DNA of 64,000 nucleotides from Tritrichomonas musculus (taxonomy: Eukaryota; Parabasalia; Tritrichomonadida; Tritrichomonadidae): NCBI GenBank assembly GCA_039105265.1, contig JAPFFF010000030.1, positions 930,001 through 994,000 on the forward strand. Direction: 5' to 3'. A model generated the notes under the pieces. That model was not told the DNA's origin. It made no database searches and saw nothing but the letters and a program-made list of their open reading frames with translations. Below are positions 24,201 through 33,070 of the stretch, piece by piece. Position 1 is the first letter of the stretch; every line of letters starts with the position of its first letter. Both the position numbers and the translations under genes were made by a program.

Positions 24201-25643
24201 TTTAATCATGCTAGCAACTCACCTCTTAGTAAAGAAGAGTTCACAAATAGGATTCAAAGAGTCTGTAACAAGTTTGGTGCAATTATCACCCGTGTCTCTA
24301 AATATAGAGAGACAAATACTGGAAAGAATCCAACTATTCAAGGTCATGTTTATGTTAGCATGTATTCTGCAGTTTTCACAATTCCTCTTACTTCGATGGT
24401 TGCAGATGAAATCCTTGGAATTGACCGTGCAATTCTTCGTATTCCAAATCAAATGAACATTGACATTTTCTCTTTATCAAGAGATGCGAAAATGAGCAAC
24501 ATAATGAAAAATTGGCTGGCTGCAAATGATCTTGACATTCATTTGTCAAAGAACAAATGGATTGGACCCAAGGCCGATGTTGACAAAGCAATTGACTTAC
24601 TAAGATCGTCTCCTCCTCATTTCCCAACAAAGATTGTGTCTATTTCAGGAGGAGTTGACTTACAAAGCCTTAATGCAGCATTGAAAAGTCAGGCCAAAAA
24701 AGGAAACAAAAAATGGATTCTTAATCTTGCGAGGAGGAAACTGACAGTACCATCTGAGACAAACGATGAAGAAGTCAAAGCATTCATCAACAAGTACAAG
24801 ATTCTCGGCAAAGAAGACGAAGAAGAAGACAATGACGAAGAAGAATTCTTATACATCGGAGATGTTGGTTATTGCGAAGATGAAGAACTTTCATCAACAA
24901 GGCTCGTCAACTTCTACAAAAGCAATGGAAGAGTCCAAACGAAGAACTTTTGTAGATCTTGCATTCGAGAATCTCTTGTTTACATGCTTGGAAAAATGTT
25001 TGATGATGACAGCGACACTCCGATCATGAATAGAATCTTTGAGAACGTCGATTTCATTCCTCCAATTCCACTTTTCTTGTCGCCAGAAGGAAAATTCATT
25101 CCACTTGGCCAGTTGATGTGGTCGCTCGTTGGAGATTTAGATGTTGCAATGCCAGCGAGAACGTATCTAACAGCTCTCGCACTTCAGACACTCAAGAAGT
25201 CTCCATGCGTCACTTGCTGCCCTCAGCACCAAAACATCCTTTTCAGAAGACCACCGCCAAACACTGGACTCAAGTGCATCATTTCTGGATGCAAGTATCA
25301 GCTCTGTTCCGACTGCAACAAGTGGCACATAATTGGCTCTTGTCCAGAGAAAACTCAGGTGCCTCTTGGAGACAGAATCTGTCCTTATTGCAAGGCCATC
25401 ATTGAAAAATCAGAGGCATGCAACCACTTGGCATGCAACTGCGGAAAGCACTTTTGCTACTATTGTGGAGCTGGTCCTTGGGATTCATCAGGTCCCTGCT
25501 ATGATCATCTTCATAAGGAACACAATGGTTATGGAAATGATCCACCAGATTATCGTAAATTCATAAAGCACCAGAAAGTGTCTGATGCTGAACTCGAGGA
25601 GTTTTACAGAAAGTATCCTCACCTCAAAAACCTTCGGGCGTGA
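18201..25643 (+). CDS. DEAH-box RNA helicase fused to an RBR (IBR/RING) E3 ubiquitin ligase
   Basis: A 2480-residue protein from the ATG at 18201; a TTG lies further upstream. The N-terminus has a hydrophilic QSNKPxQ repeat (about residues 10-45). Helicase motifs: Walker A STGSGKT (about 777-783), DEIH (886-889), SAT (920-922), ATNAIESSITI, and motif VI QRKGRVGR (1158-1165), then winged-helix/HA2-like regions. The C-terminus is Cys-rich: a minimal RING1-like CRSCIRES (from 2251), an IBR with CVTCCPQH and CSDC, and RING2 CPYC...EACNHLACNCGKHFCYYCG from residue 2394, with Cys about 2407 in the position of the catalytic cysteine of RBR ligases. The combination matches the plant DEAH11/DEAH12 type of helicase-IBR protein. 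It probably couples RNA or RNP remodelling to ubiquitin transfer; substrate and compartment are unknown. RING1 is degenerate, which may affect E2 recruitment. Codon use is regular with no breaks. Confidence 0.93.
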   Translation: MPPKKYYHQKPNNQSNKPDQSNKPNQSNRHNQSNKPNQPNRHNQSNKPYQGNKPQKTDNLFKNNSTHQIKKQKDQTPAKLPKFITFGDQNALPRSTLIKPWPYNKTFVVDFYDRAQVPVTFLDSSDDEQLNKHLPNHQQETIIIDLDWTQSNPLSVFEICTKKGVLIIHNSKKSDILINFIKSTPIFTKGSDKVWKLLSYINSKDEKHFIDLDAQYINPKRYPPSFDYLLRTFLGEPKYIFRPKNIRRSDWSKKNLSCLEVMCCAYKVVSEFMLIPIVQSAPRTIGEYFYIPKELKLCTQIPFRFHKNRVTKVTFIPDKEEEQVFILPMIDKLYDGKAFVVGKSDGLFGYGTSNGILITEKEISPFEHSSIEVSDDVIGDKEIKNLIRQTQWKDNHEILRLAIKISFGIKQSKKKRPVDPIKGTSKFPSFAKYKPARFEVPFNIPRPQFQSRFTILQIPVNPDLYVHFSLPVLECIQSLQESGFEIPQAKSYDIDEMCESVRIDDISDQLETDIKNLISSFKKVDSDHLFEIINDYEPRAKEEEAYFRIIDYDNINDLSETDVRSLLMILNHACKERNNYISQLCSLKEKRDDEANLIMNKLLVSVRPSEALVNKIDNYLSKFSFDLDDFKNLSKKVIKHIRKVQFDKDQKEELVNSYCSTVDYYVQFSSKQNNCYDQLQLIKRAFLNLKNFVLKDASPEEISLFVSNATKMIDATTTYFNFMSSQKNRSIRIIENLLFKLVFTPSEENSPFTQVYAVYQMHDKFLFGKNPFANFKSSTGSGKTRCAPFFFAIKAHMDDMKRPFFIMTQPGASIIADKMKDFKNVLGENNVILVHSVKQMIKLYKDEKQPSKPVIALFSPHNALRLLSEAEKLDIDIISRTRFCLDEIHERSVDTDVFIAKLAMKIKEQKTFPLQVLMMSATPDERVLKCFGKVQQLELPDSQLFPIDTIQKEVDSKNKVSNEAAVQTVEILKNMARGKKQLGHILVFTSGNSRINEINQRICDQIRNAQKTLQDEIDALANTLVCVNELDEEEDLETNDKTLRNLSLIQDIPLDDIGAFNRRVDEITKGDDTTLFVIPIKFAGFVASAQKEIAKNVIQNHENVIKIILATNAIESSITIDQLSAVVDTGIFNQPQFDTQRGLTKLSEEPISLQSRTQRKGRVGRVRPGTSVQLSIKDLPFKEFLPPEILTTDISSNILSLRKIGIKLENVQNLPDPIDTNVMKLFMEELYSIGAISKETGDLTEIGNKISQFESLSPFLAASVMKAASFYEEDQSLLEVLGSLIVLIFNSSELVIDVYAQPLQDNFNEDSDIITILKTFLDLVNKNSWKLKTPKFGLNTKAAQGIFSTTNTISNNLKVPVEESHIFAQLKNIVNKIDLMDFIQKIIDSIESYKSSWIQCRKATFMTIDNIRLSPSLIYVGGKSLAFEDDQVQSEITLSIRPGSKGLISPGAAYIFNISHNESMSINFGSCIHRNMKEDPDLNSYKFVRPKTLETDISLFAQEEFSSALLNALLQGHESEFNAFNTMRHTGNESGKAIFYPSMFKNKCVYTYAPLNKQGDQTFKDAVEKVFELMPFTPSVVLVRYPLLNCAIGINFITIDKSNSNVYFFKENNCFPYQINKDTLQYLLSRVSEFSKIDNKTFIAITGEMLSISIDSEKPINFDSIRRPTVDPKCNSVFSDDPYFYSHMVILSDTQIPGQTPIPWTKTGIYADYAPSDYITKVANGIFPDLANVKESKKRIFFMFPNNNNNPNKSQEQIEIEGNYPTSLDIDEAYYYQSTSNRPVDAMFDRFAMGCASTTKLLTNVDLKSFKVHGPTLPMSIIHHQSLKNFLQQWPIDKYQMHCSKYSSFLEKSDRLKDAYGRRSYIIEQQSQYRNLDFGSLPSSERQRIIGIQKDLKEQRNQIENEIQSIKSIQKPHYDAEDEELFKKIPSQQYYYVAQNLIGKDYQIAAINRHGEFALDVPTSMYDEQKRNYIQTFLNILNPVHNATFMQEEVPIYEVTFNHASNSPLSKEEFTNRIQRVCNKFGAIITRVSKYRETNTGKNPTIQGHVYVSMYSAVFTIPLTSMVADEILGIDRAILRIPNQMNIDIFSLSRDAKMSNIMKNWLAANDLDIHLSKNKWIGPKADVDKAIDLLRSSPPHFPTKIVSISGGVDLQSLNAALKSQAKKGNKKWILNLARRKLTVPSETNDEEVKAFINKYKILGKEDEEEDNDEEEFLYIGDVGYCEDEELSSTRLVNFYKSNGRVQTKNFCRSCIRESLVYMLGKMFDDDSDTPIMNRIFENVDFIPPIPLFLSPEGKFIPLGQLMWSLVGDLDVAMPARTYLTALALQTLKKSPCVTCCPQHQNILFRRPPPNTGLKCIISGCKYQLCSDCNKWHIIGSCPEKTQVPLGDRICPYCKAIIEKSEACNHLACNCGKHFCYYCGAGPWDSSGPCYDHLHKEHNGYGNDPPDYRKFIKHQKVSDAELEEFYRKYPHLKNLRA

Positions 25644-26207
25644 TTTAATCACAATAAAAAATTTTCGAATTTTAAATTTTCTAATTTTTTTTCCTCGGAT
25701 TTGAATTTGAAATTGAAATATATGAATAAAAGAAAACTGAATTTCAAATTGATTTGGTGATTACTTATTGCAATTTTTGCAAACACTGTTTTTTATAATT
25801 TATATAGAATGCATAATCAATATTAATCATAATTTTATGAGTAAAACTTTTCAAGATTGTGTATTTGCTGAGATATTAAAAAACGAACAACACCCTAAAA
25901 AAAAAAAAATTGAGGGAAAAAGTTTCTTTTGGTTTATTCAAATTTAATTTTTTAATTATCTCAAAAAAAAAAAAAAAATTGAGAGAAAAAGTCGCTTTTG
26001 GTTTATTCAACTTTGAGGAAACATGTTATTCATATTTAATCTGTTTTTTTGATCAAATTAGCATTTTAATGGATTTGATCTTTTTTTAATTTTTTGAATT
26101 AAAATTTAAAAAAATTTTATAAGGCTAAAATAATTCATCTTAACTTTTTTTTACACACAAAAAAAAATCCTTTTTGATTTCAATACTTACCAAAATCATT
26201 TTTTTAA
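25644..26207. other. Spacer with two tandem copies of a short sequence
   Basis: No gene is visible. A block with the core TTGAGRGAAAAAGT followed by CTTTTGGTTTATTCAA occurs at about 25910 and 25980, a direct repeat with a period of roughly 70 bases, each copy preceded by an A-run. Confidence 0.6.
26196..26201 (+). promoter_or_regulatory. Initiator-like TCATTT
   Basis: TCATTT has its A 10 bases before the ATG at 26208. Confidence 0.5.
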
Positions 26208-26789
26208 ATGTTACTCTTATTACTCGTATGTTCAATTCAAAGCAAAAAATCAAAGGAAAAATACAAATATTGTATGGAATTACTCGAAGAGAAAATTCCG
26301 ATTCGTAGAACCAATAAAGAAACAAAGGTTATAATGAAAAGATATTCTGATTATTTTAATAATCACCCACCTAGATATGACGAAAAAGAAAAAATATGTC
26401 TAGTAAATAGAAAAATGCTCGAGAAGGTTGCTCTTAGCATCCTCAAAAAAATTAATTTAAATAAAAAAATTACAGATAAGCAAATGGTTCGTTGTATGTC
26501 TCGAAGTGTTCCACTTTTCGCCTATACCATTTTAACTATGGCTGATGGTGAATTTTCAACAGAAGCTGAAAAAATCAAAAATGATTATCTTAGAACGCGA
26601 AACAATAATAATTTAGTTGGCCCACTATATACTCTTCCTAAAGTTAACCGAAAAGATAAAGAATTATCTGATTTTTTTATTTTTCTAGATGACTTTGAAG
26701 ATCTTTCTAAAGAAAGAAAAGAAGAAGATATTTTCTTAAGTGGATTTTCATCAGACGTGTATGATGACCAGTTCGTTGATTTTTTGTAA
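26208..26789 (+). CDS. Small putative secreted protein, unknown family
   Basis: 193 residues. The N-terminus MLLLLLVCSIQS is a short hydrophobic leader ending in small residues, followed by a Lys-rich mature start, so secretion or lysosomal targeting is plausible. The body is helical and charged, with three or four cysteines (CMELL, CLVN, CMSRS) and a strongly acidic C-terminus (DDFEDL, EEDIF, DVYDDQFVDFL). No catalytic motif is recognised. The ATG at 26208 is supported by an initiator motif 10 bases upstream. It lies between the DEAH-RBR gene and a convergent small gene at 26918-27064. Confidence 0.65.
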   Translation: MLLLLLVCSIQSKKSKEKYKYCMELLEEKIPIRRTNKETKVIMKRYSDYFNNHPPRYDEKEKICLVNRKMLEKVALSILKKINLNKKITDKQMVRCMSRSVPLFAYTILTMADGEFSTEAEKIKNDYLRTRNNNNLVGPLYTLPKVNRKDKELSDFFIFLDDFEDLSKERKEEDIFLSGFSSDVYDDQFVDFL

Positions 26790-26917
26790 TTAATAATTCA
26801 TGACATTTTTTTTTAAGAATAATTATCAAATTTACTCTAAAAAAAAACCAATTTTTTTTAAACATAAATCTTTATTTTAATTCACAAAAACAGGGAATTT
26901 TCTCTTGATAAATAGTC

Positions 26918-27064
26918 TTAAAATTCTTGATTTTCGGATACATATTTAAAATTGGCAGGATTGTCGTTCTTTTCCTCTTTATTACTAAGAAGAGCTTCCA
27001 AATCTTCTTTTGAAGGTAATTTTCCCTTCTTAGAATCAAGTTTTTCACACATGCTCATTATCAT
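26918..27064 (-). CDS. Small acidic/lysine-rich protein (48 residues)
   Basis: A clean short frame from ATG ATA ATG at 27064 with coding-like composition: MIMSMCEKLDSKKGKLPSKE, then a DLEALLSNKEEKND segment and the end FKYVSENQEF. The frame extends upstream of the ATG without a stop through a hydrophobic run (ISIILIIIG) before TGA TAA, which hints at a former or spliced membrane anchor. GC content is clearly above the flanks. It is convergent with the secreted-protein gene. Function unknown. Confidence 0.5.
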   Translation of the reverse strand: MIMSMCEKLDSKKGKLPSKEDLEALLSNKEEKNDNPANFKYVSENQEF

Positions 27065-28123
27065 TCCGATGATGATTAAAATAATTGAAATTTATCAAAC
27101 AAGATGGATGCATGTATACAAAAAGTAAAAAAATTGATCGTTATTCTTTGTTTTATAGTATTTTATAATCGAATTATTTTTTCATATAATTTGAAATCAT
27201 CCAATTTTTTTTAAACATGTTTACATTCATTCATTTTTTTGACATTTCGATTTCCTCGATTTTATAAAATTTTAATTTTTTTCATTTAATTCTGTAAAAA
27301 ATCATATTTTTCATAGTATTTAAAATAAATCTCTATTTATTTCATTTAATTTAATATTTCTTATTCAATTTGATGTCATTTTTAAATTCAATATTTCTAT
27401 CAATTTCAATTGAAATATTTCAATATATAGATCCAAAACGAATTTCCAAATATATATTTCTTTATAAAGAGATTTATATTTTTTATTCACAGAACTGCAT
27501 TGGATATTATTTTTTGATGAAGTAAGTAATATAGAGTTTTTTATGTTAATTTTGTGACAAATATTAAATTAAAATTATTTGAATAATTTCTTTAATCTAT
27601 TTTATTTTGAATTTGATACAAAGTTAAATAAAACATCATCAAAATTTTTGGTTAAAATTTGATAAACTATCAATTGAAAACTAAGTAAAAAATTGATAAA
27701 AATTTCATTGAATAATAGAAAAAAAAATATGATTAGATATTTGTTGAAATTATATGAACTATTTGTTGAAATTTCATAAACAACTTGAATGTACTTTTTA
27801 AGATATTTTGTAATAACGAGATTAAAAATTACTTTTTGAAATTAGGTTAAAAAAAAATTGAATGAAACTGTATTAAAACTATTTCATATTGAATTTTATA
27901 AAATCTTTTTGAAAAAAAAAAATTTGATAAGATATCAATTGAGATTTTATTAAATAGCATGAAAGAACTTCATAAATAATAATTGAAATTGCACAAATTT
28001 TTAATAAAAATTACATAAAAAAACTTTATTTTGAAACGTAATTAAAAATGTATAGAAATTAAATGAAAATATATATTATTTGAATTGAATAAAATAAAAA
28101 GTGAAATCATATTAAAATATTAA
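27065..28123. other. AT-rich filler of quasi-repeated TTGAAATT/AATTTCAA words
   Basis: No gene. The sequence is built from variants of ATTGAAATTT..ATAAA and looks like the filler in the first 2 kb of the window. Both lie next to fragments of trichomonad repeat-protein genes. Confidence 0.5.
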
Positions 28124-28324
28124 TTAGAACCCTATGAAATATTTGTTTTCAGATGTCAAAAACAAATATTTTGTGCGGATAAGACTCGAATATTTGCATA
28201 AACGAGAATAACTAATTTTGATTGTTTTTGAAGGTAATTTAATTTCGATTAAATCTGATTCCTCTTCTTCTTCTGCTTCATTCCAAGAATCTATTTGAAT
28301 CAAGAAATCTTTTTCACTTTGCAT
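28124..28324 (-). CDS. BTB/POZ-like N-terminal fragment
   Basis: 66 residues from an ATG at 28322-28324. After an acidic start (NEAEEEEESD) comes IEIKLPSKTIKISYSRLCKYSSLI, resembling the first strands and helix of trichomonad BTB-like domains (F/I-x-I..K-x-I-x-ISx..LCxYS..I). The rest of a BTB domain and any downstream repeats are missing; the frame ends in AT-rich filler. It is probably a truncated gene rather than a complete small protein. Confidence 0.4.
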   Translation of the reverse strand: MQSEKDFLIQIDSWNEAEEEEESDLIEIKLPSKTIKISYSRLCKYSSLIRTKYLFLTSENKYFIGF

Positions 28325-28834
28325 AGAATTCTTTTTAATTATAAAATGACAATATTATTTTGTCTCAAAATTTTTTAACGGTCATAATTTTTCTCAATTT
28401 TCTCCTTTTAGCTAAACAATGATATTTCAATCATGAGAAAAAAATAGTGAGATATTATAGGAGATATAATTAAAAAAAAAAAAAGATTATAACACAATAA
28501 TATTCAACTCAAAAAAAAAAAAAAAAAAAAAAAAGATTCACTTAATTTGGAAAAATGTCGTGTAAGTTCAAAAATGATTCATTTATAAATAAATCCTTCA
28601 TTTATAATTTTTCCTTTTTTTTCTTTATATTTGATATTATGAGCTCTTACGCATTTTAAAAAGGAATGCTAAAATATTTTCTCATAAATATATAAAAATA
28701 TTATGATTATACTTTGTTAATATTTTATTCATATTAACTTTATTAAAATTATTAAAAAATAATGCAAAAATTTCAAGATATATGTAATCATACCAAAAAA
28801 ATTCATATAACATTTCATTTAGTCTTTTCGAAAA
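28325..28834. other. Divergent spacer with long A-runs
   Basis: Holds an A-run of about 23 (near 28510-28533) and the upstream region of the kinase-Sel1 gene. Nothing else is recognised. Confidence 0.5.
28815..28820 (+). promoter_or_regulatory. Initiator-like TCATTT
   Basis: TCATTT has its A 18 bases before the ATG at 28835. Confidence 0.5.
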
Positions 28835-31381
28835 ATGCAGGAATTGTTCAATAATTTCATGATTTATTTTAATGAGAAAATAATTAGCTTGACAAATGAT
28901 TTTTTACTAGATAGATTTTATAATTTTTCATTCTATTTAGCAACAGCCAAAAATAATTATTTTAATGTTTCCAAAAAACCAGAAATTATAATAATTGATG
29001 AATGTTATGTATTTGATGAAGATGAATATTATATTGTTTGTTTCAATAATCTACTAATTATTGTAAATCAAAGAGATGATTGCCTAATAAAAACTTTTTT
29101 AAGCGAATATCAGAAAACAAAGATTTTTTCTTTATCAGAAATGAAAAATGACAATCTTTGGGAAGACAGCCAAATCAATAATGAAGACAGATTTAATATT
29201 TTTTATAAGGATAATATTTTTGAATCTGAGATAAAGTCATTTTCACAGAATTTTAAAATTAAAAATACCGGATTACAGCAATTTTGGAGCATTGTTTGTC
29301 CATGTTTATGTGGATACTTGATAAGAAGAGCATATATCAATTCATTAATAAATCGAGTGCAAAATTGTGATGATTATTTTAGTTCATCAAACAAAGTTGA
29401 AAGCACTTTAAATGAAAAAGATTTTATTTATTTGAGAGATTTGGATATCGGTTATTCAAATATCAAGTTAATATATCACATTAAGGATGAAAAACTATTG
29501 ATATTGAAAACAAAAAGAGAGTGTGATTTTAATTTATTTCAATCTGAATATGAAAACTATTTAAATGTCAGTCATCCTTTCTTATTGAAATTTTATGGGA
29601 CCGTTGAGTATAATTCGAAAAAATGGTTGATACTTGACTATATAAACGGATTCACAATAAATGATTTTCTTAAATTAAGTTTGAATTTTAAAGAAAAGAT
29701 AAAGATAATTTTCGAATTAATGATTATTATTGAATATCTTCATAATAAGAAATATATTTACAGAGATTTAAAACCTCAAAATTTGATGATTGATCATAAT
29801 AAAATGTTGATTTTGATTGACCTTGATCGAATGGTAAAAAAATCAGATGGTATTCAAAATATTAATTTGAATGATCTTTCTGGCGATTATTTATCACCAG
29901 AATTATTTAATGGATCAAAATATTCTTATGAAACTGATATATACTCACTTGGGAAAATAATTTTTTATTTATTTAAGAAAGAATTTAAATCAGACAATAT
30001 TCCACAAAATTTAATACAAATATATAAATTATACATGAATTGTATTGATACAAATCCAGACAAACGTCCTAATATTTCAGAATTAATTGATTCTTTATAT
30101 GAAAAATATTTTGCAAATAGAAAAAACGTCTCTGAAACCGATACAATCAAATCTATTAATAATATTCATCAAATAAAATATATGAAATATTGGTTTCTTA
30201 TTGCTGAAAACAATAATGATAAATCACAGGTTTGTCTTGGGAAAATGTATGAAGAAGGTGTTCTGTTTCCTAAAAATTGGAATAAATCAATCAAATATTA
30301 TTTGCTTGCTTCAAAAAAAGGTAATGTAGAAGCCCAATATAAACTTGGAAAATTATATTATTTAGGGAGAGAAAAAGACATCGAAAAAGCAACTTTTTAT
30401 TTGACATTAGCAGCAAAACATAACATTGCTGATGCTTGTTATCTATTAGGAGAAATATATCAAACTAGTAATATAAAAAACGTTAACAAAGCTCTTCATT
30501 ATTATTTTCTTGCATCGAAACAAAATCATCCAAAGGCTCAATATAATTTGGGACTTATTTATTTAAACGGAGAATGTACAAGTAAAAATATTAATAAAGC
30601 AATTCATTATTTTAATCTTGCCGCTGAAGAAAATGATCCAGAATCATTAGGGAAATTGGGTGATATTTATTTAAATGGAATCGATGTAAAGAAAGATATT
30701 AATAAAGCGATTTATTATTTGACACTTGCTGCGAATCTTAATCATCCATATTCACAATTTATGTTAGGCACAATTTATTGTGATGATGCAAATAATTGTA
30801 AAGATATTGATAAAGCTATTTATTATTTTAACTTAGCTGCTAATCAGAATTTTAAAGAAGCACAACATAATCTTGGACAAATTTATCTCAATATAGATAT
30901 AAATAAAGCAATTTTATACTTTAAACTTGCAGCAAATCAAAATCATGGTGAATCTCTATGTGCACTTGGTTATGTTTATAGTAATGAGAAATTTGGTAAG
31001 TTTGATATGAAAAAAGCAATTTATTATTATTCTCTCGCTTCTGATCAAAATAATAGTAATGCACAATTTCTTCTCGGTCAATTATATTATGAAGGAAAAT
31101 ATGTAAATCAAGATATAAAAAAATCAATTTATTATTATACTTTATCAGCAAATCAAAATAATTCATCATCACTATTTCCATTGGCATTAATTTATTTGGA
31201 TGGTGAATTTGTTCAACAAGATATTAAAAAATCTTTGAAATATCTTTCACTTTTAATAAATAAAGATGATTCAAATGTAAAAAAAATATTAAAACAATTA
31301 TTTTCAAATATTGGATTTTTAAAAAATGATATTGATGCTGCAATGAACTTTTTCATTTTGCAGCAAGCCAAAACAATTTAG
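28835..31381 (+). CDS. Protein kinase with Sel1-like repeats (5' part of a frameshifted gene)
   Basis: 848 residues from the ATG at 28835. The first 200 residues are unassigned. A kinase domain follows (about 205-425): the lysine candidate in LLILKTKRE, a YRDLKPQN catalytic loop (309-316), IDLDR in place of DFG (Asp 329 kept), SPE (354-356), DIYSLGKIIFYL and NPDKRP. The catalytic Asp and Asn are present, so activity is possible although the Gly of DFG is lost. From about 445 onward Sel1-like repeats of roughly 36 residues follow the pattern A-x-x-x-LGxIYxxG-x-x-V-x-x-DIxKAIxYYxLAA; these form helical scaffolds. The frame ends early: at a T5 run (31349-31353) the repeat pattern jumps to another frame that continues to 32772. 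Confidence 0.88.
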   Translation: MQELFNNFMIYFNEKIISLTNDFLLDRFYNFSFYLATAKNNYFNVSKKPEIIIIDECYVFDEDEYYIVCFNNLLIIVNQRDDCLIKTFLSEYQKTKIFSLSEMKNDNLWEDSQINNEDRFNIFYKDNIFESEIKSFSQNFKIKNTGLQQFWSIVCPCLCGYLIRRAYINSLINRVQNCDDYFSSSNKVESTLNEKDFIYLRDLDIGYSNIKLIYHIKDEKLLILKTKRECDFNLFQSEYENYLNVSHPFLLKFYGTVEYNSKKWLILDYINGFTINDFLKLSLNFKEKIKIIFELMIIIEYLHNKKYIYRDLKPQNLMIDHNKMLILIDLDRMVKKSDGIQNINLNDLSGDYLSPELFNGSKYSYETDIYSLGKIIFYLFKKEFKSDNIPQNLIQIYKLYMNCIDTNPDKRPNISELIDSLYEKYFANRKNVSETDTIKSINNIHQIKYMKYWFLIAENNNDKSQVCLGKMYEEGVLFPKNWNKSIKYYLLASKKGNVEAQYKLGKLYYLGREKDIEKATFYLTLAAKHNIADACYLLGEIYQTSNIKNVNKALHYYFLASKQNHPKAQYNLGLIYLNGECTSKNINKAIHYFNLAAEENDPESLGKLGDIYLNGIDVKKDINKAIYYLTLAANLNHPYSQFMLGTIYCDDANNCKDIDKAIYYFNLAANQNFKEAQHNLGQIYLNIDINKAILYFKLAANQNHGESLCALGYVYSNEKFGKFDMKKAIYYYSLASDQNNSNAQFLLGQLYYEGKYVNQDIKKSIYYYTLSANQNNSSSLFPLALIYLDGEFVQQDIKKSLKYLSLLINKDDSNVKKILKQLFSNIGFLKNDIDAAMNFFILQQAKTI

Positions 31382-32772
31382 ATGCCATTATTAATCTTGG
31401 ATTTATTTATGAAGAAGGAGAATATGTTAGAAAAGATATGAATAAAACAATTTATTATTATACTCTTGCTGCAGATAAACATCTTCCAGATGCTCAATAT
31501 AGACTAGGAATTATCTTTTATTATGGTCGAGATGTTAAACAAGACACAAATAAATCAATTTATTATTTCACTCAAGCTGCAAATCAAAATTTTACAGAAG
31601 CACAAATATTTCTTGGATTAATTTACACAAGTTCATATTATTTGCCACATGATATTGATAAAGCTCTTTATTTTTTACATAAAGCAGCAGAAAATAATAG
31701 TGGCCTTGCACAACTTTATATTGGCTCAATATTTAATGAAGGAAAATTTGTTAATAGAGACATAAACAAAGCATTACATTATTTTACTCTTGCTGCAAAC
31801 CAAAATCAACATATTGCACAATATAATCTTGGAATAATGCATTTGCAAGGAAAAGATGTTAAGCAAGATATTAAAAAAGCTTTAAACTATCTCTTTCTTT
31901 CAGCCAGGCAAGGATATAAAGATGCACAATGCAAACTTGGAATAATTTACCAAAAAGGTATATATGTTACTCGTGATATTAAAAAAGCAATTCAATATTA
32001 TACTCTTGCCGCTGTACAAAATGATCCAATGGCACAAGTTAAGCTTGGCTTTATTTATGAAAGAGGTAGATTCGTTCCACAAAATATTAATAAAGCTCTC
32101 TATTATTATCAGCTTGCTCTCAATCTAAATTATCCATTGGCCAAATACATGTTTGGAGTCATTTATCATTCTGGAAAATATGTTTCAAGAGACATCATGA
32201 AAGCTATCAAATATTATAAAGAAGTTTCTTCTCTCAATAATCAATATGCAAAGAATAATTTGGCACTCATTTATAAAAATGGAACTGATGTTCCACAAAA
32301 TATTTCATATGCGATTGAATTGTTTTCTGAAGCAATTCGTCAAAAAAATAATGTTGCTTCAATTTACAATTTAGCAAATTTATATTTTTATATTGGCCAT
32401 TTGGATGAATCAATTTCTTTATTAATTAAATCAATCGATTCATTTGAGGCTTCATCGGCCCTTTTAGGTTTGATTTTTGTTCAAAAATATAAGAAGGTTG
32501 ATCTTGCAACAATTGAAAATGAATTTGTGATGCATGGAAATATGTCAAACAGTTTCCCTTTAATTGTATATAATCAAATAAAGAAGTATGAATTCGAAAA
32601 TAATGCAAAATTTCAATATTTCTATAAATCTTTTCAAAAAAATGATTATTTTTATGATACAAATGGTGTAGTAGCCGCAAATATATTTTTTGGAGAAGAA
32701 AAAAAGAACGAAAAAGTTAATAGAAAGATTGATATAAATCACTTATTTTACGAAGGTTTTGGTATGAGTTAA
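31354..32772 (+). CDS. Sel1-like repeat region (3' part of the frameshifted kinase gene)
   Basis: Continues the kinase-Sel1 gene in a different frame. The frame is open from CAT at 31354 (HFAASQNNLDAIINLGFIYEE), which completes the interrupted repeat; the first in-frame ATG is at 31438 inside a repeat. About ten further Sel1 units follow (DIKKAIQYYTLAAVQ, LGFIYERG), then a degenerate helical C-terminus. One inserted or deleted base in the T5 tract explains the split; the intact product would be about 1,310 residues. It may be a true frameshift in a recently inactivated gene or an assembly error. A short independent protein starting at 31438 is the less likely reading. Confidence 0.85.
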   Translation, partial: HFAASQNNLDAIINLGFIYEEGEYVRKDMNKTIYYYTLAADKHLPDAQYRLGIIFYYGRDVKQDTNKSIYYFTQAANQNFTEAQIFLGLIYTSSYYLPHDIDKALYFLHKAAENNSGLAQLYIGSIFNEGKFVNRDINKALHYFTLAANQNQHIAQYNLGIMHLQGKDVKQDIKKALNYLFLSARQGYKDAQCKLGIIYQKGIYVTRDIKKAIQYYTLAAVQNDPMAQVKLGFIYERGRFVPQNINKALYYYQLALNLNYPLAKYMFGVIYHSGKYVSRDIMKAIKYYKEVSSLNNQYAKNNLALIYKNGTDVPQNISYAIELFSEAIRQKNNVASIYNLANLYFYIGHLDESISLLIKSIDSFEASSALLGLIFVQKYKKVDLATIENEFVMHGNMSNSFPLIVYNQIKKYEFENNAKFQYFYKSFQKNDYFYDTNGVVAANIFFGEEKKNEKVNRKIDINHLFYEGFGMS

Positions 32773-33070
32773 GATATAAATATTAATATTAATTTCAAAA
32801 TTATGTTTCAAATTATACTGATTGAATTTATTATCAAAGTATCTAATGATTTTACAACAAATATAATCAAAATTAGGGATAGAAAAAAAAAAGAATAATT
32901 ATTTTCTTTTTTTCAAACACTTTAAATTTATTAATTTATTGAATTTAATTATCAAATATATGCATATTATTATAATAAATAAAGTAATTTATTTTTCCTA
33001 AAAAAAATTTACACTTGAAAATTTTCAATTGACCTTTGGATTTTGACCTTTGAATATTTTTAAAATAAAA

